Positions 34,817-43,406 of a stretch of DNA of 64,000 bases are shown here, piece after piece. Numbering within the stretch: position 1 is the stretch's first letter; each line of letters starts with the position of its first letter. This DNA is from Bin5 sp022821545. Its GTDB lineage: Bacteria; Chloroflexota; Anaerolineae; Caldilineales; Caldilineaceae. Made by a program: the position numbers and the translations under genes. The stretch covers positions 1,488,001-1,552,000 of the forward strand of contig CAXXLO010000002.1 in the NCBI GenBank assembly GCA_963664085.2, written 5' to 3'. Below the pieces are notes generated by a model. The model ran no database searches, had not been told where the DNA came from, and saw only the letters and a list, made by a program, of their open reading frames with translations.

Positions 34817-36046
34817 TCAGTGCTTGCAACAGGCGGCCATCGCCGCGGGCGTATGACCCTCGGCGATCAAAGTCTGCTGCTCCTCGGAAAGCTCGATCCA
34901 GGGCATCAGCGGGTCATCCGACTGCTGCGCCATCTCGCGCCCATTGATGATCGTCAGCGTGTTGCGGACCAGCTGCCGTCCGGAGCGCGGGTTCATGAAG
35001 ACGTCGTAGAACATGAAATCCCCCTCGACAATCTCGAACAGCGCCACATCCGCCAGCGCGCCGGGCCGCAGCGTCCCTATCTCCTTCTCCAGCCCCAACA
35101 CGGCCGCCGGCCGTTCCGTGGCCGCGTGGACCACCTCGGAAAAACTCATGCCCAGCGACATGAATTTGCTCAAGCACGTGGGCATATCGAACATCGGGCC
35201 GCTGACGCTCATCTGGTGAATGTCGGAAGAGATAACGTCCGGCCGGTAGCCCTGCGACATCAGCGCCTCGGCGGTCGTGAATGAGAAGGAACCGGCGCCA
35301 TGACCGATATCCAGCACCAGCCCCGCGTCCCAGGCGCGTTTGACCGTCTCGCGCAGGTCGCCTGACTCCTCGACAATCCGCATTGTGCCGCCGGTAAAGC
35401 AGTGCGTAAGGATGTCGCCGGGCCGCATCAGCTCCATCACGTCGTCGATCCCCGGCGGTCCCATCCCGATATGGGTCATCAGCGGCAGCTCGCAGCGGTC
35501 TGCCGCTTCGCGGGCCTTGTGCAGCGGCGCGAGGCCCTGGCCGCTGGTGGTGAGCTGGTCGATCCGGGCCTTGACGCCCAGCAGCACGTCCCGGTTCAGG
35601 TCGATGATCTGGCAGCAGAGGTCCGCGTCGCAGTAGCCCGGGTTTGCCAGCTCCCATGTCTTCGCAGTCAGACCGATCGACGAAATGTTGAGCAGGGCAT
35701 ATATGCGCGCCTGGGAGTTCTCGATCACGAACTCCCGGAAGCCGAGGAAATTGTATCCGCCGGATGAGCCTACGTCGAGCCAGGTCGTCACCCCGCTGCG
35801 GGCCGCGATCGGGTCGGGGCGGATGCCGTAAAAGCCGCAGCCGTAGTTGACGTGCGTATGCAGATCGACAAGCCCGGGCGTCACATACTGGCCGCCGGCG
35901 TCCACCACGCGAAAGGCCGTCTCGGCCGGGATGTCCGCATCGACCGCGGCGATGCGGTTGCGTTTGATCGCCACGTCCAGACGGCCGCTCCGCCCGCCGC
36001 CGGGGTCAACCACCTCCCCGCCCTTGATCAGAAGATCGAATCGCAT
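34817..36046 (-). CDS. Dihydroorotase-like amidohydrolase/deacetylase family metalloenzyme
   Basis: 409-residue two-metal amidohydrolase. HxH is at 63-65 (DLHTHVN), the bridging, probably carboxylated Lys is in LLGVKARID, further His are in MTHIGMG and ILTHCFTG, and the catalytic Asp is in VISSDIHQ. The set is complete. Substrates in this family are cyclic amides or N-acyl amino acids. AAAGGTG before the ATG at 36046 fixes the start. The C-terminus ends in CCKH. Its leader carries two kinds of tandem repeat and a TTGACA box. Confidence 0.9.
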   Translation of the reverse strand: MRFDLLIKGGEVVDPGGGRSGRLDVAIKRNRIAAVDADIPAETAFRVVDAGGQYVTPGLVDLHTHVNYGCGFYGIRPDPIAARSGVTTWLDVGSSGGYNFLGFREFVIENSQARIYALLNISSIGLTAKTWELANPGYCDADLCCQIIDLNRDVLLGVKARIDQLTTSGQGLAPLHKAREAADRCELPLMTHIGMGPPGIDDVMELMRPGDILTHCFTGGTMRIVEESGDLRETVKRAWDAGLVLDIGHGAGSFSFTTAEALMSQGYRPDVISSDIHQMSVSGPMFDMPTCLSKFMSLGMSFSEVVHAATERPAAVLGLEKEIGTLRPGALADVALFEIVEGDFMFYDVFMNPRSGRQLVRNTLTIINGREMAQQSDDPLMPWIELSEEQQTLIAEGHTPAAMAACCKH

Positions 36047-36061
36047 AGTTTCACCTTTCAC

Positions 36062-36091
36062 GTTGTCATTTTTCCCGCTGTCATTTGTCCC
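36062..36091. repeat. 15-bp tandem repeat just before the amidohydrolase start
   Basis: GTTGTCATTTTTCCC (36062-36076) and GCTGTCATTTGTCCC (36077-36091) are adjacent near-copies. They lie 16 to 45 bp upstream of the start codon of the 34817-36046 gene. Confidence 0.7.
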
Positions 36092-36123
36092 GCTGGAGAA
36101 CGGCATCGCTGGCCGCCAGCCCC

Positions 36124-36182
36124 ATCTAATCCCCTTTCCCGGACATTGTCAAGTGAGCACTGTCAAATGGACACTGTCAAGT
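36124..36182 (-). promoter_or_regulatory. Promoter with tandem 14-bp repeats of the -35 element
   Basis: Minus strand: TTGACA (36152-36147), 17 nt, TTAGAT (36129-36124), or an 18-nt spacer to TAGATG. Upstream, two more TTGACA hexamers recur every 14 bp, because 36148-36161, 36162-36175 and 36176-36182 are tandem copies of GTCAAGT or GTCAAAT units. It would serve the 34817-36046 gene. Confidence 0.55.
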
Positions 36183-36216
36183 GCCGCCGCGCAGAGACAG
36201 ATATACCCCCTGCGCC

Positions 36217-37014
36217 TCAGAAAGCGACGTAGCCGCCGCAGACAGGGATGCACTGCCCGGTGACGTAGTCGGAGAGGTCGGTGACTAGAAATTCGATGAC
36301 TTTGGCGCAGTCTTCAGGCATGCCCAGGCGGCCCAGCGGAATATCCTGCAGCAGGCGGTCGCGGACTTCGGGCGTGTTGCGCCCACCGGCGACCGCGCGG
36401 GAGGAGAGCACGAAACCGGGCGCGATACAGTTGACGTGGACGTTGTGCGGGCCCAGCTCCGCCGCGAGCACGCGGGTGTACTGGACCACGCCGGCTTTGG
36501 CGACCTTGTAGGCCATGCCGCCGCTGTTGTGTCCGCTCCAAAGACCGGCTTGGGAGGCGGTGTTGACGATCTTGCCGCTGCGGGCGGCCTGCATATAGGG
36601 CGCGGCGGCCTGGCAGCAGAAAACTGTGCCGGTGAGGTTGATGTCCATGATGTACCGGTAGTGATCGGGCGGCGCGGTGACCGCGCTATTCTCGGGCGGC
36701 GCATGGAGCATGCCGCCGGCGTTGTTGACGAGGATATCGATCCGCCCGAATTTCCCCATCACCTCCTGCATCATCGCTTCCACCGCAGCCTTGTCCGTCA
36801 CGTCGGCCTCGATCCCCAGGCCGCGCCGGCCCAGCCCCTCCACCTCTGCCGCCACCGATTCGGCGCCGAGTTCTTCGTCATACTCCTGGGCCGCCTTCAG
36901 GTCGACGTCGTTGATTACCACATCCGCGCCCAGCCTGGCCAGATGGAGTACATAAGCGCGGCCCAGGCCGCGCGCCCCGCCCGTGACGAGCGCGACTCTG
37001 TTGGCAAGTTTCAT
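36217..37014 (-). CDS. Short-chain dehydrogenase/reductase (SDR) family oxidoreductase
   Basis: 265-residue classical SDR. The cofactor loop TGGARGLG is at about 11-18, Asp after the second strand (NDVD) suggests NAD preference, NNAG is present, and the catalytic pair is in the MAYKVAK segment (YxxxK) with Ser about 15 residues earlier in NTASQAG. It oxidises or reduces a secondary alcohol or keto group. GGGGAGGG precedes the ATG at 37014, and longer in-frame starts are rejected. It is separated by 170 bp from the amidohydrolase, with a promoter between. Confidence 0.93.
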   Translation of the reverse strand: MKLANRVALVTGGARGLGRAYVLHLARLGADVVINDVDLKAAQEYDEELGAESVAAEVEGLGRRGLGIEADVTDKAAVEAMMQEVMGKFGRIDILVNNAGGMLHAPPENSAVTAPPDHYRYIMDINLTGTVFCCQAAAPYMQAARSGKIVNTASQAGLWSGHNSGGMAYKVAKAGVVQYTRVLAAELGPHNVHVNCIAPGFVLSSRAVAGGRNTPEVRDRLLQDIPLGRLGMPEDCAKVIEFLVTDLSDYVTGQCIPVCGGYVAF

Positions 37015-37044
37015 AATCCCTCCCCTGCTAGTGCCTATTACGGA

Positions 37045-37188
37045 ATGCGTGCTGCGTATCCGGCTATCATGGTGACGCAAGAGCGCGCAGACGGCAAGCT
37101 CGATTATGAGATTCAACTGGAAACGCACGGAGTCCGTACGATAGAGACATTTGGCCGAGGTGGTGACAGGTGGGTAAGATATGCGTGA
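37045..37188 (+). CDS. Possible small ORF or gene fragment in the SDR/guaA gap
   Basis: 47 codons from ATG 37045 (or 39 from ATG 37069) to 37188. The peptide ends in LETHGVRTIETFGRGGDRWVRYA, which has a natural protein-like composition, unlike shadow frames around it. There is no ribosome site. It may be the 3' end of a lost gene. A possible guaA promoter (TTGGCC, 18 nt, TAAGAT at 37151-37180) overlaps its end. Confidence 0.3.
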   Translation: MRAAYPAIMVTQERADGKLDYEIQLETHGVRTIETFGRGGDRWVRYA

Positions 37189-37228
37189 ACCATTCTCTTT
37201 TCTTTACCCATAACACAGTGCATCACTC

Positions 37229-38806
37229 ATGCAACACGACACTATCGCCGTGCTTGACTACGGCAGCCAGTACAGCCAGTTGATCTGCCGCCGTGTGCGG
37301 GAGGCCAATGTCTACGCCGAAATGGTCTCTTGGGATCGGGCGGCAGATCGGCTGCCGCACATCAATCTGAAGGGCATCATTCTTTCGGGCGGGCCCGCCA
37401 GCGTCTATGAAGCCGACGCGCCCGCGCTGCCGGACGTTGTCCTGGAGAGCGGTGTGCCCGTGCTGGGCATCTGCTATGGGCTGCAGCTGCTGGCCCATGC
37501 CCTGGGCGGCCGCGTTGCGCCTGGCGAAAAGCGGGAGTACGGCGCGGCCGAGATCGAGATGACGGGAGAAACCCGCCTTTTCGGCGGACAGCCGCGGCAA
37601 CAGCAGGTGTGGATGAGCCACGGCGACCGCGTGGAACGGCTGCCGGCCGGCTTTGAAACGGTGGCGCGCAGCGGGAATTCTCCGTGCGCGGCCATCGCAA
37701 ACGAGGACCGTTCGCTCTACGGGCTCCAGTTTCACCCGGAGGTCGTGCATACCCCCAACGGTTTCGCGCTGCTGCAGAACTTTGTCGGCCGCATCTGCGG
37801 CTGCGCGGGCGACTGGACATCGGGCCATTTCATCGAGGAAAGCGTCGCCGAAATCCGGGCGCAGGTCGGGCCGCATGATCGCGTGATCTGCGGCCTCAGC
37901 GGCGGTGTCGACAGCGCGGTCGCCGCCGCGCTTGTCCATCGCGCCGTCGGGGAACGGCTGACCTGCATCTTTGTCGATCACGGCCTCTTGCGTGCGGGTG
38001 AAGCGGAGCAGGTGGTGGACACCTTCGAACGCCACCAGGGCATGCGTCTGGTGGCCGTGGACGCCAAGGAGGCCTTCCTGGAAGACCTGGACGGGATCAC
38101 CGATCCGGAAGCCAAGCGCAAGCGGATCGGCGCCCGTTTCGTGCGCGTCTTTGAAGAGGAGACGGAACGGCTGGCGGTGGAGAAAGGGCGCGCCGCGCAC
38201 GCCTCATCCAAGGTATTTCTGACGCAGGGCACGCTCTACCCCGATGTGATCGAGTCCGCCAGCAATGACGACTCCGCGAACGCACGCACGATCAAGACGC
38301 ACCACAATGTGGGCGGCCTGCCGCAAGACATGACCTTCGAGTTGATCGAACCGCTGCGGATGCTGTTCAAGGACGAGGTGCGCCGCATCGGCGAGGAGCT
38401 TGGCCTGCCGGATGAGATCGTCTGGCGCCATCCGTTTCCGGGCCCGGGGTTGGGCATCCGCATCCTCGGCGAGGTGACGTGGGAGCGCCTCGAAATGCTG
38501 CGCCGGGCCGACCGCATCTTCCTCGACGAGTTGCGCTCCGCCGGCCTCTACCGCCGGACGAGCCAGGTCTTTGCCGTGCTTCTGCCTGTGCAAACCGTCG
38601 GCGTCATGGGGGACGGGCGCACCTATGCCAACGTGATCGCGCTGCGGGCGGTCACGACCGACGACTTCATGACGGCGGACTGGGCGCAGCTGCCCTACAA
38701 ACTCCTGGCGCAGGTCAGCAGCCGCATCGTCAATGAGGTGGACGGCGTCAACCGGGTCGTATATGATATTTCGAGCAAGCCCCCGGCCACCATCGAGTGG
38801 GAATGA
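37229..38806 (+). CDS. guaA: GMP synthase (glutamine-hydrolysing)
   Basis: 525-residue GMP synthase converting XMP to GMP with ATP and glutamine. The N-terminal glutamine amidotransferase has nucleophile Cys82 (GICYGLQ) and His169/Glu171 (FHPEV). The ATP pyrophosphatase has the P-loop SGGVDS at 224-229. The C-terminal dimerisation domain ends DISSKPPATIEWE, the invariant family end. Length and all key residues are standard. It is the only clear housekeeping gene in the window and is followed 77 bp later by a TPR gene. Confidence 0.98.
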   Translation: MQHDTIAVLDYGSQYSQLICRRVREANVYAEMVSWDRAADRLPHINLKGIILSGGPASVYEADAPALPDVVLESGVPVLGICYGLQLLAHALGGRVAPGEKREYGAAEIEMTGETRLFGGQPRQQQVWMSHGDRVERLPAGFETVARSGNSPCAAIANEDRSLYGLQFHPEVVHTPNGFALLQNFVGRICGCAGDWTSGHFIEESVAEIRAQVGPHDRVICGLSGGVDSAVAAALVHRAVGERLTCIFVDHGLLRAGEAEQVVDTFERHQGMRLVAVDAKEAFLEDLDGITDPEAKRKRIGARFVRVFEEETERLAVEKGRAAHASSKVFLTQGTLYPDVIESASNDDSANARTIKTHHNVGGLPQDMTFELIEPLRMLFKDEVRRIGEELGLPDEIVWRHPFPGPGLGIRILGEVTWERLEMLRRADRIFLDELRSAGLYRRTSQVFAVLLPVQTVGVMGDGRTYANVIALRAVTTDDFMTADWAQLPYKLLAQVSSRIVNEVDGVNRVVYDISSKPPATIEWE

Positions 38807-38883
38807 TCTGCAAGGGTCAGTGGTTGCAAGTTCGCAAACGCGTTGGCCGCGCAGACGCCTTTCGTCCATCAGGGAGGACAGCG

Positions 38884-39972
38884 ATGTCAACGATGCGCGC
38901 CCCCAGGAACCGGTTCTGGGAAGTAGCGGTTGCCGTGGCAATTGTTGCGGCAATTGTCGCCGCCGCCATTTGGGAGCGGAATGATGACACCGGCAGTCAC
39001 TACAACTGGGGTCATGCCAATTTCGTGCGCAATCGCTACCGGGAAGCGATCGCCGACTATGATCAGGCCCTGCGCCTGGAGCCCGACGCCGCGCACATAT
39101 ACGTCAGCCGGGGCGTTGCCAAGTTGTTTCTTGGTCGCTACCGGGAAGCGATCGCCGACTATGATCAAGCCCTGCGTCTGGAGCCCGACGAAGTTTACAT
39201 CTACGTCAACCGGGCCGGAGCCAAATCCAGCCTTGGCCGGTACCGGGAAGCGATTGCCGACTATGATCAGGCCCTGCGCCTGGAGCCTGACACCGCTTAC
39301 ATCTACGTCAACCGGGCCGGAGCCAAATCTCGCCTTGGCCAGTACCGGGAAGCGATTGCCGACTATGACCAGGCCCTGCGCCTGGAGCCCGAAAACGTTA
39401 ACGCTTATCTATCTCGGGGACGAGCCAAATCCGACCTTGGCCAGTACGATGAGGCCTTCGCCGACTTCGAGCAGGCCTTGCGGCTGGAGCCCGACAACCC
39501 CTATATCTACACCAGCCGGGGCAATGTCAAGTTCGACCTTGACCAGATTCAGGAAGCCTTCGCTGACTATGATCAGGCCGTCCGCATGGATCTCGACGAC
39601 GGTTACCTCTTCTTCACACGGGCCTATGCCAGGGCCGAACTTGGCCAGTACGCGGAGGCGATCTTTGACTATGATCAGACATTGCGTCTGCAGCCTTACT
39701 TTGTTGGCGCCTATGCCAACCGGGCCCAGGCCAGGTCCGAACTGGGTCAATTCCAGAAGGCGCTCTTTGACTATGATCAGGCCGTCCGTCTGCAACCGGA
39801 AAGCGCTCACGCCTACTTCAATCGAAGCCTTGCCAAGGCCGAAATGGGCCTGTCCCGAGAAGCCCTCGCCGACCTCAAATCCGCTCTGGAATTCGCGCGG
39901 GCGGCTGACGACAGCGCCTTCATCACCCTCATTGAAGAAAAGATTCAGGAACTCGATCAAGATGAAAAATGA
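38884..39972 (+). CDS. Membrane-anchored TPR-repeat protein
   Basis: 362-residue protein. One membrane helix (about 12-33) follows a short basic tail, then eight or nine 34-residue TPR units with the form REAIADYDQALRLEPD. The first four are almost identical at protein and DNA level, with 102-bp repeats at about 39028-39400, so they arose by recent duplication; later units are diverged. GGGAGGA before the ATG at 38884 fixes the start. The repeats should form a protein-binding superhelix outside the membrane. Partners are unknown. Confidence 0.9.
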   Translation: MSTMRAPRNRFWEVAVAVAIVAAIVAAAIWERNDDTGSHYNWGHANFVRNRYREAIADYDQALRLEPDAAHIYVSRGVAKLFLGRYREAIADYDQALRLEPDEVYIYVNRAGAKSSLGRYREAIADYDQALRLEPDTAYIYVNRAGAKSRLGQYREAIADYDQALRLEPENVNAYLSRGRAKSDLGQYDEAFADFEQALRLEPDNPYIYTSRGNVKFDLDQIQEAFADYDQAVRMDLDDGYLFFTRAYARAELGQYAEAIFDYDQTLRLQPYFVGAYANRAQARSELGQFQKALFDYDQAVRLQPESAHAYFNRSLAKAEMGLSREALADLKSALEFARAADDSAFITLIEEKIQELDQDEK

Positions 39973-40066
39973 CCAGGCATCTTTCCCTCCTGATATGCCC
40001 CTTCCTGCTCGGCGTCCCCCGGGCTCTGTGCGCTGCTGGCGCGTTTGCATGATATAAGCGTCTGAA

Positions 40067-41722
40067 ATGGCTGGATTCCTGCGCTTTGCCCTTCCTCTCA
40101 TCGCTCTGCTCTCCATCTTCCCTCTGTATACGCGCTACAAAGCCGCGGCCGCGCCGGTCCCGCCGGGCGTGCATCTGGCCAGCCTGGAGCTCAGCCATCT
40201 GAAGGACCCAGCCGAGATCCGGACCGTCATGGAAGCTGCCATGAGCCAGCCGATCGCCGTCTACTATGACGAGACGCGCCTCGTCCTGCGCCCGCAGGAC
40301 GTCGACTTTGCCGTAGACACGGCCGCCATGCTGGCCGAGGCGCAACAGTATCTGGCCGGGCCGGATTTTGTCGATATCGCTCTGCGCAAACTGGCCGGGC
40401 TCCCCCAGCGGCGCAGGGACATTCCGGCCCGCTACAGCTATGATCCGCAGAAACTGGCGACCTGGCTCTGGCGGGTGGGCGAAGAGTTGAATCATCCACC
40501 CCAGCCGGGACGCGTCCTGCCGCCTCAGTGGAACTGGCGGACCGAGGGGGGCATGAGGGAAGCGGGTGATGAGGAGAGCGCAGAGGTAAAGGGCCTTCCT
40601 CCTTTCGCGACACTGCCGGCCACCTTTGTGGGCTCCGCGCAGCGCAGCTGGCAATGGACTTCCGGCACAGTGGGTCAGACGCTGCTGATCGACGAGAGCG
40701 CGCAGCCGCTCCTCGACGCGCTCAGCAGTATCGATGCGCGTACGGCCCATCTTGCGCTGCAGGAGACCCCCCCGCCTCCGCTCACGATGGCGGAGTTGGG
40801 CCGCGAGCTGGACGCATATACCTCCGATTTCCCCGGGTTCGCCGCCATCTATGTGCAGGACATGACCACCGGCGAAGAGGCGACCGTTGACGTGGATGTG
40901 GCCTTCTCAGGCATGTCCACGATGAAGATCGCGATCGCCGCTGAAGCCTACCGGCAGATGGCCGGTTTTGAGAACGAAGCTGTCGGCCAGTGGATCGACT
41001 TTGCGCTGGGTGAGAGCAACAATGCCGCAGCGAACCGCCTGCTGCAGTGGGTCGGGAACGGCGACATCTATAGCGGCGGCCGCCGGGTGACGCAGATGAT
41101 GCGCTCCCTCGGCTTCACAAACTCATATATTCAGACCGGCTACGACGATAAATCGATCATCGCCAAGATCCCGACCGAGGCCAACAGCCGCACCGATTGG
41201 AACACGAACCCCGATACGCATCTGCAGTCCACGCCCGCCGACCTGGGCCGCCTGCTGGCAGAAATCTACCGCTGCCAGGCGGGGGAGGGGCTGTTGCTCG
41301 AAACCTTCGGCGGCGAGATCACGCCGGAAGAGTGCGCGGCCATTCTCTTCTACGTCAGCCATGACGAATTTACGGAAATGATCTGGGGCGGGCTGCCGCG
41401 CCCGGCACAGAGCTGGATCATCCACAAACACGGCTTTGTCAACGAGGCCCACAGTGATCTGGCCCTGGTCTGGGGGCCGGGCGGCCCCTATGTCATCGCT
41501 GTCTATCTGTGGCGGCCCGGCTGGATGGACTGGCCGACCAGTAACCGCACGATGAAAGAGATCAGCCGCATCGCCTGGAACTTTTTTGCCTATAAGTCGA
41601 TCAACGAGGGGATAGAAGCCCCGCCGCCGCTGACGTTGGCGCCGCCGCCCCACTACATACCCGTGAATACCTATAGCAGCCGCGCCGCGCTCAGCGGCCA
41701 GAGCGAGACCGGCGCCCAGTGA
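40067..41722 (+). CDS. Serine hydrolase of the class A beta-lactamase/PBP fold with N-terminal extension
   Basis: 551-residue exported protein with an uncleaved signal-anchor (about 7-21). Residues 30-235 resemble a YoaR/VanW-type peptidoglycan-binding repeat region. From about 240 the beta-lactamase fold appears: Ser284-x-x-Lys287 (STMK), SNN at 317-319 in the SDN position, and Lys454-His-Gly in the KTG position. The Glu166 loop typical of true class A beta-lactamases is not evident. This suggests a peptidase or binding protein for peptidoglycan rather than a resistance enzyme. A TATAAG hexamer lies just upstream. Confidence 0.8.
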   Translation: MAGFLRFALPLIALLSIFPLYTRYKAAAAPVPPGVHLASLELSHLKDPAEIRTVMEAAMSQPIAVYYDETRLVLRPQDVDFAVDTAAMLAEAQQYLAGPDFVDIALRKLAGLPQRRRDIPARYSYDPQKLATWLWRVGEELNHPPQPGRVLPPQWNWRTEGGMREAGDEESAEVKGLPPFATLPATFVGSAQRSWQWTSGTVGQTLLIDESAQPLLDALSSIDARTAHLALQETPPPPLTMAELGRELDAYTSDFPGFAAIYVQDMTTGEEATVDVDVAFSGMSTMKIAIAAEAYRQMAGFENEAVGQWIDFALGESNNAAANRLLQWVGNGDIYSGGRRVTQMMRSLGFTNSYIQTGYDDKSIIAKIPTEANSRTDWNTNPDTHLQSTPADLGRLLAEIYRCQAGEGLLLETFGGEITPEECAAILFYVSHDEFTEMIWGGLPRPAQSWIIHKHGFVNEAHSDLALVWGPGGPYVIAVYLWRPGWMDWPTSNRTMKEISRIAWNFFAYKSINEGIEAPPPLTLAPPPHYIPVNTYSSRAALSGQSETGAQ

Positions 41723-41758
41723 GTACTGCTGAGAGCGAACTGTTCAGTGAGTACTGCT
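41717..41758. repeat. 28-bp-spaced direct repeat before the translin gene
   Basis: CAGTGAGTACTGCT at 41717-41730 recurs exactly at 41745-41758. The 28-bp offset is four heptamers, and the stretch can be read as 7-mers throughout. The stop codon of the preceding gene lies in the first copy. Confidence 0.8.
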
Positions 41759-41796
41759 CAGCGGTCGCACTCGCCACAGACGTGAGGACAGTTCCT

Positions 41797-42441
41797 ATGC
41801 CCAGTCGATCCGGAGAGACCCTTGACGGGATTGTTGAAGAGATCACGCAGCAGATGGAAAAGATTAGCCAGTTGCGGGATGGCACGCTCAGCCGCAGCCG
41901 CCGCCTGATCCGCGACTGCGCGCACAGTATCCGCGCCATGCACCGCCATGAGCTGGCGAAGGCGGAGGAGATGCTGGCCGCGGCGCGCCGCGACGCGCAG
42001 GCGATGGTGGAACCCCTGGCCGGCCACCCGGAACTGTACCATGTGGGTTACACGCAGGACGCCCTGAAGGAGTTGGTGGAGGCCCATCTTCTCTACGCCT
42101 TTATCACCGGCGGGCCGCTGCCGGCGCCGGCCGAACTGGCGGTCACCGGCGCGACCTACCTCAAGGGCCTGACCGAAGCCGCCACCGAAATGCGCCGCTT
42201 CGCCCTCGATCTGATGCGGCAGGATCGCGTCGAAGAGGCCGACCCCTACCTCGAGATGATGGACGAGATCTACTCGCTGCTGGTGACGGTCGACTTCCCG
42301 GACGCGGTCACCGGCGGCCTGCGGCGGCAGACCGACGTGCTGCGCGGCGTGCTGGAGCGCACCCGGGGCGACCTGACGACCGCGATGCGCCAGGAAAAAA
42401 TGCAGGCCGCGCTGCGCCGCGTCGAGGAGCGGCTGGGGTAA
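41797..42441 (+). CDS. Translin-family protein
   Basis: 214-residue all-alpha protein matching the translin superfamily: LDGIVEEITQQMEKISQLRDGTLSRSRRLIRDCAHSIRAMHR at the front, then EPLAGHPELYHVGYTQDALKELVEA, and a C-terminal helix pair. Translins bind single-stranded nucleic acid as octamers; the partner TRAX has catalytic acids, here not clearly present. The ATG at 41797 fits the family start better than the GTG at 41719, which overlaps the previous stop codon. Bacterial members are uncommon and mostly of unknown role. Confidence 0.8.
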   Translation: MPSRSGETLDGIVEEITQQMEKISQLRDGTLSRSRRLIRDCAHSIRAMHRHELAKAEEMLAAARRDAQAMVEPLAGHPELYHVGYTQDALKELVEAHLLYAFITGGPLPAPAELAVTGATYLKGLTEAATEMRRFALDLMRQDRVEEADPYLEMMDEIYSLLVTVDFPDAVTGGLRRQTDVLRGVLERTRGDLTTAMRQEKMQAALRRVEERLG

Positions 42442-42454
42442 CGGCGGCTTACAG

Positions 42455-42565
42455 TTGGCGCGAACCGCTTGCGCCAATGCGTTGCCCAATGTACAGCCAT
42501 TCGGCTGTAGCGATTGCCGGATGGCAATGCCTGAACACAGCATAGCGCAGCGGGCTTATGCGCTA
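42455..42565. other. Cluster of four consecutive hairpins
   Basis: Four perfect stems lie end to end: TTGGCGC/GCGCCAA (42455-42461 with 42471-42477), TACAGCC/GGCTGTA (42492-42498 with 42503-42509), ATTGCC/GGCAAT (42513-42518 with 42523-42528) and TAGCGCA/TGCGCTA (42543-42549 with 42559-42565). Loops are 9, 4, 4 and 9 nt. The cluster fills the gap between the translin and creatininase genes. It could be a structured leader, a processing site or a terminator group; no T-run follows. Confidence 0.65.
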
Positions 42566-42633
42566 CTGTTCAGCAGGAAGTTCCGGCGTCAAACGGAATC
42601 CAAATGAGAAGCTCATGTCTGGAGAACTGAACG

Positions 42634-43350
42634 ATGCAAAATCAACATGTCTTTATGGGCGACCTCACCCGGCGCGAGTTTCGCGAAGCGCTGGCAGAGG
42701 GCAAGTTTCAGACGGCCATCATTCCCACCGGCAGCATCGAGCAGCACCTCGAACATCTGGCCATGGAGCACGACATCCGCATGGCCACCCATGTCGCGGA
42801 GCAGGCCGCCCGCCAGCTCTATCCCCAGGTCATCGTCACGCTGCCGATTCGCGCCGGCATCTCCGAGCATCACATGAGGCACCGGGGCACCGTCTCAGCC
42901 AAGCCCGGTCCCTGGCTGAGCGTCGTCTTCGACGCGGTGGAGAGCCTGGTGCGCCACGGCGTCAAAAATGTCCTCATTCTGAATGGGCACGGCGGCAACG
43001 AAGCGCCCATGAGCGGCATCATCGGCCAGTGGCATCTCTATTTCGCGGCCGAGGCGCCCGAGGCCAGTGTTCAGTTTCACTCCTACTGGGATCTGAGCCG
43101 GCCGGAGGCCGAGAAGCTGTGCAAGGGAGGCGTGCCGGGCCACGCACAGGAGTACGAGACCGCGATGGCGCTGGCCGTCTGCCCGCATAACGTCCGGGTG
43201 GAGGCGATGCACGACCAGGACGACAGAAGCCCGCTCGACGCCAGCGCGGAACAGGGGCAAAAACTGGTCGACGCAGCCGTGAATGCCACCCGCCGCTACC
43301 TGGAAGAGATGATCGCCGGCAAGCACCGCGCGGCCGTGAATCCTGAATAA
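42634..43350 (+). CDS. Creatininase-family metal-dependent amidohydrolase (second copy)
   Basis: 238-residue protein of the creatininase superfamily, well diverged from the copy at 32246-33088. Metal-binding parts are PTGSIEQHLEHLAMEHD, RAGISEHHMRHRGT, ILNGHGGNE and PGHAQEYETAM. The first motif is Glu-Gln-His-Leu-Glu-His, so the usual Gly after His is Leu. All acids and His needed for two metals appear present. Cyclic amides or formamides are likely substrates. It ends 57 bp from the convergent M20 gene. Confidence 0.9.
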   Translation: MQNQHVFMGDLTRREFREALAEGKFQTAIIPTGSIEQHLEHLAMEHDIRMATHVAEQAARQLYPQVIVTLPIRAGISEHHMRHRGTVSAKPGPWLSVVFDAVESLVRHGVKNVLILNGHGGNEAPMSGIIGQWHLYFAAEAPEASVQFHSYWDLSRPEAEKLCKGGVPGHAQEYETAMALAVCPHNVRVEAMHDQDDRSPLDASAEQGQKLVDAAVNATRRYLEEMIAGKHRAAVNPE

Positions 43351-43351
43351 A

Positions 43352-43392
43352 AGCCGGTGGTTGCCGGTTGGGAATCAGGAACCGTTCCGGCT
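43352..43392. terminator. Weak imperfect hairpin between convergent genes
   Basis: AGCCGG (43352-43357) can pair with CCGGCT (43387-43392), with an inner CGGTT/AACCG stem (43365-43369 with 43380-43384). The helix is broken by an asymmetric bulge and lacks a T-run, so this is a tentative call. Confidence 0.3.
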
Positions 43393-43406
43393 CTGCCTAC
43401 AACGGA

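Noticed and set aside
37045..37188. Treating the 47-codon frame as a firm gene
   Set aside because: The peptide looks natural but there is no ribosome site, so it is listed only at low confidence.
40067..41722. Calling this an antibiotic-resistance beta-lactamase
   Set aside because: The deacylation Glu is not evident and the protein has a long wall-binding-like extension.
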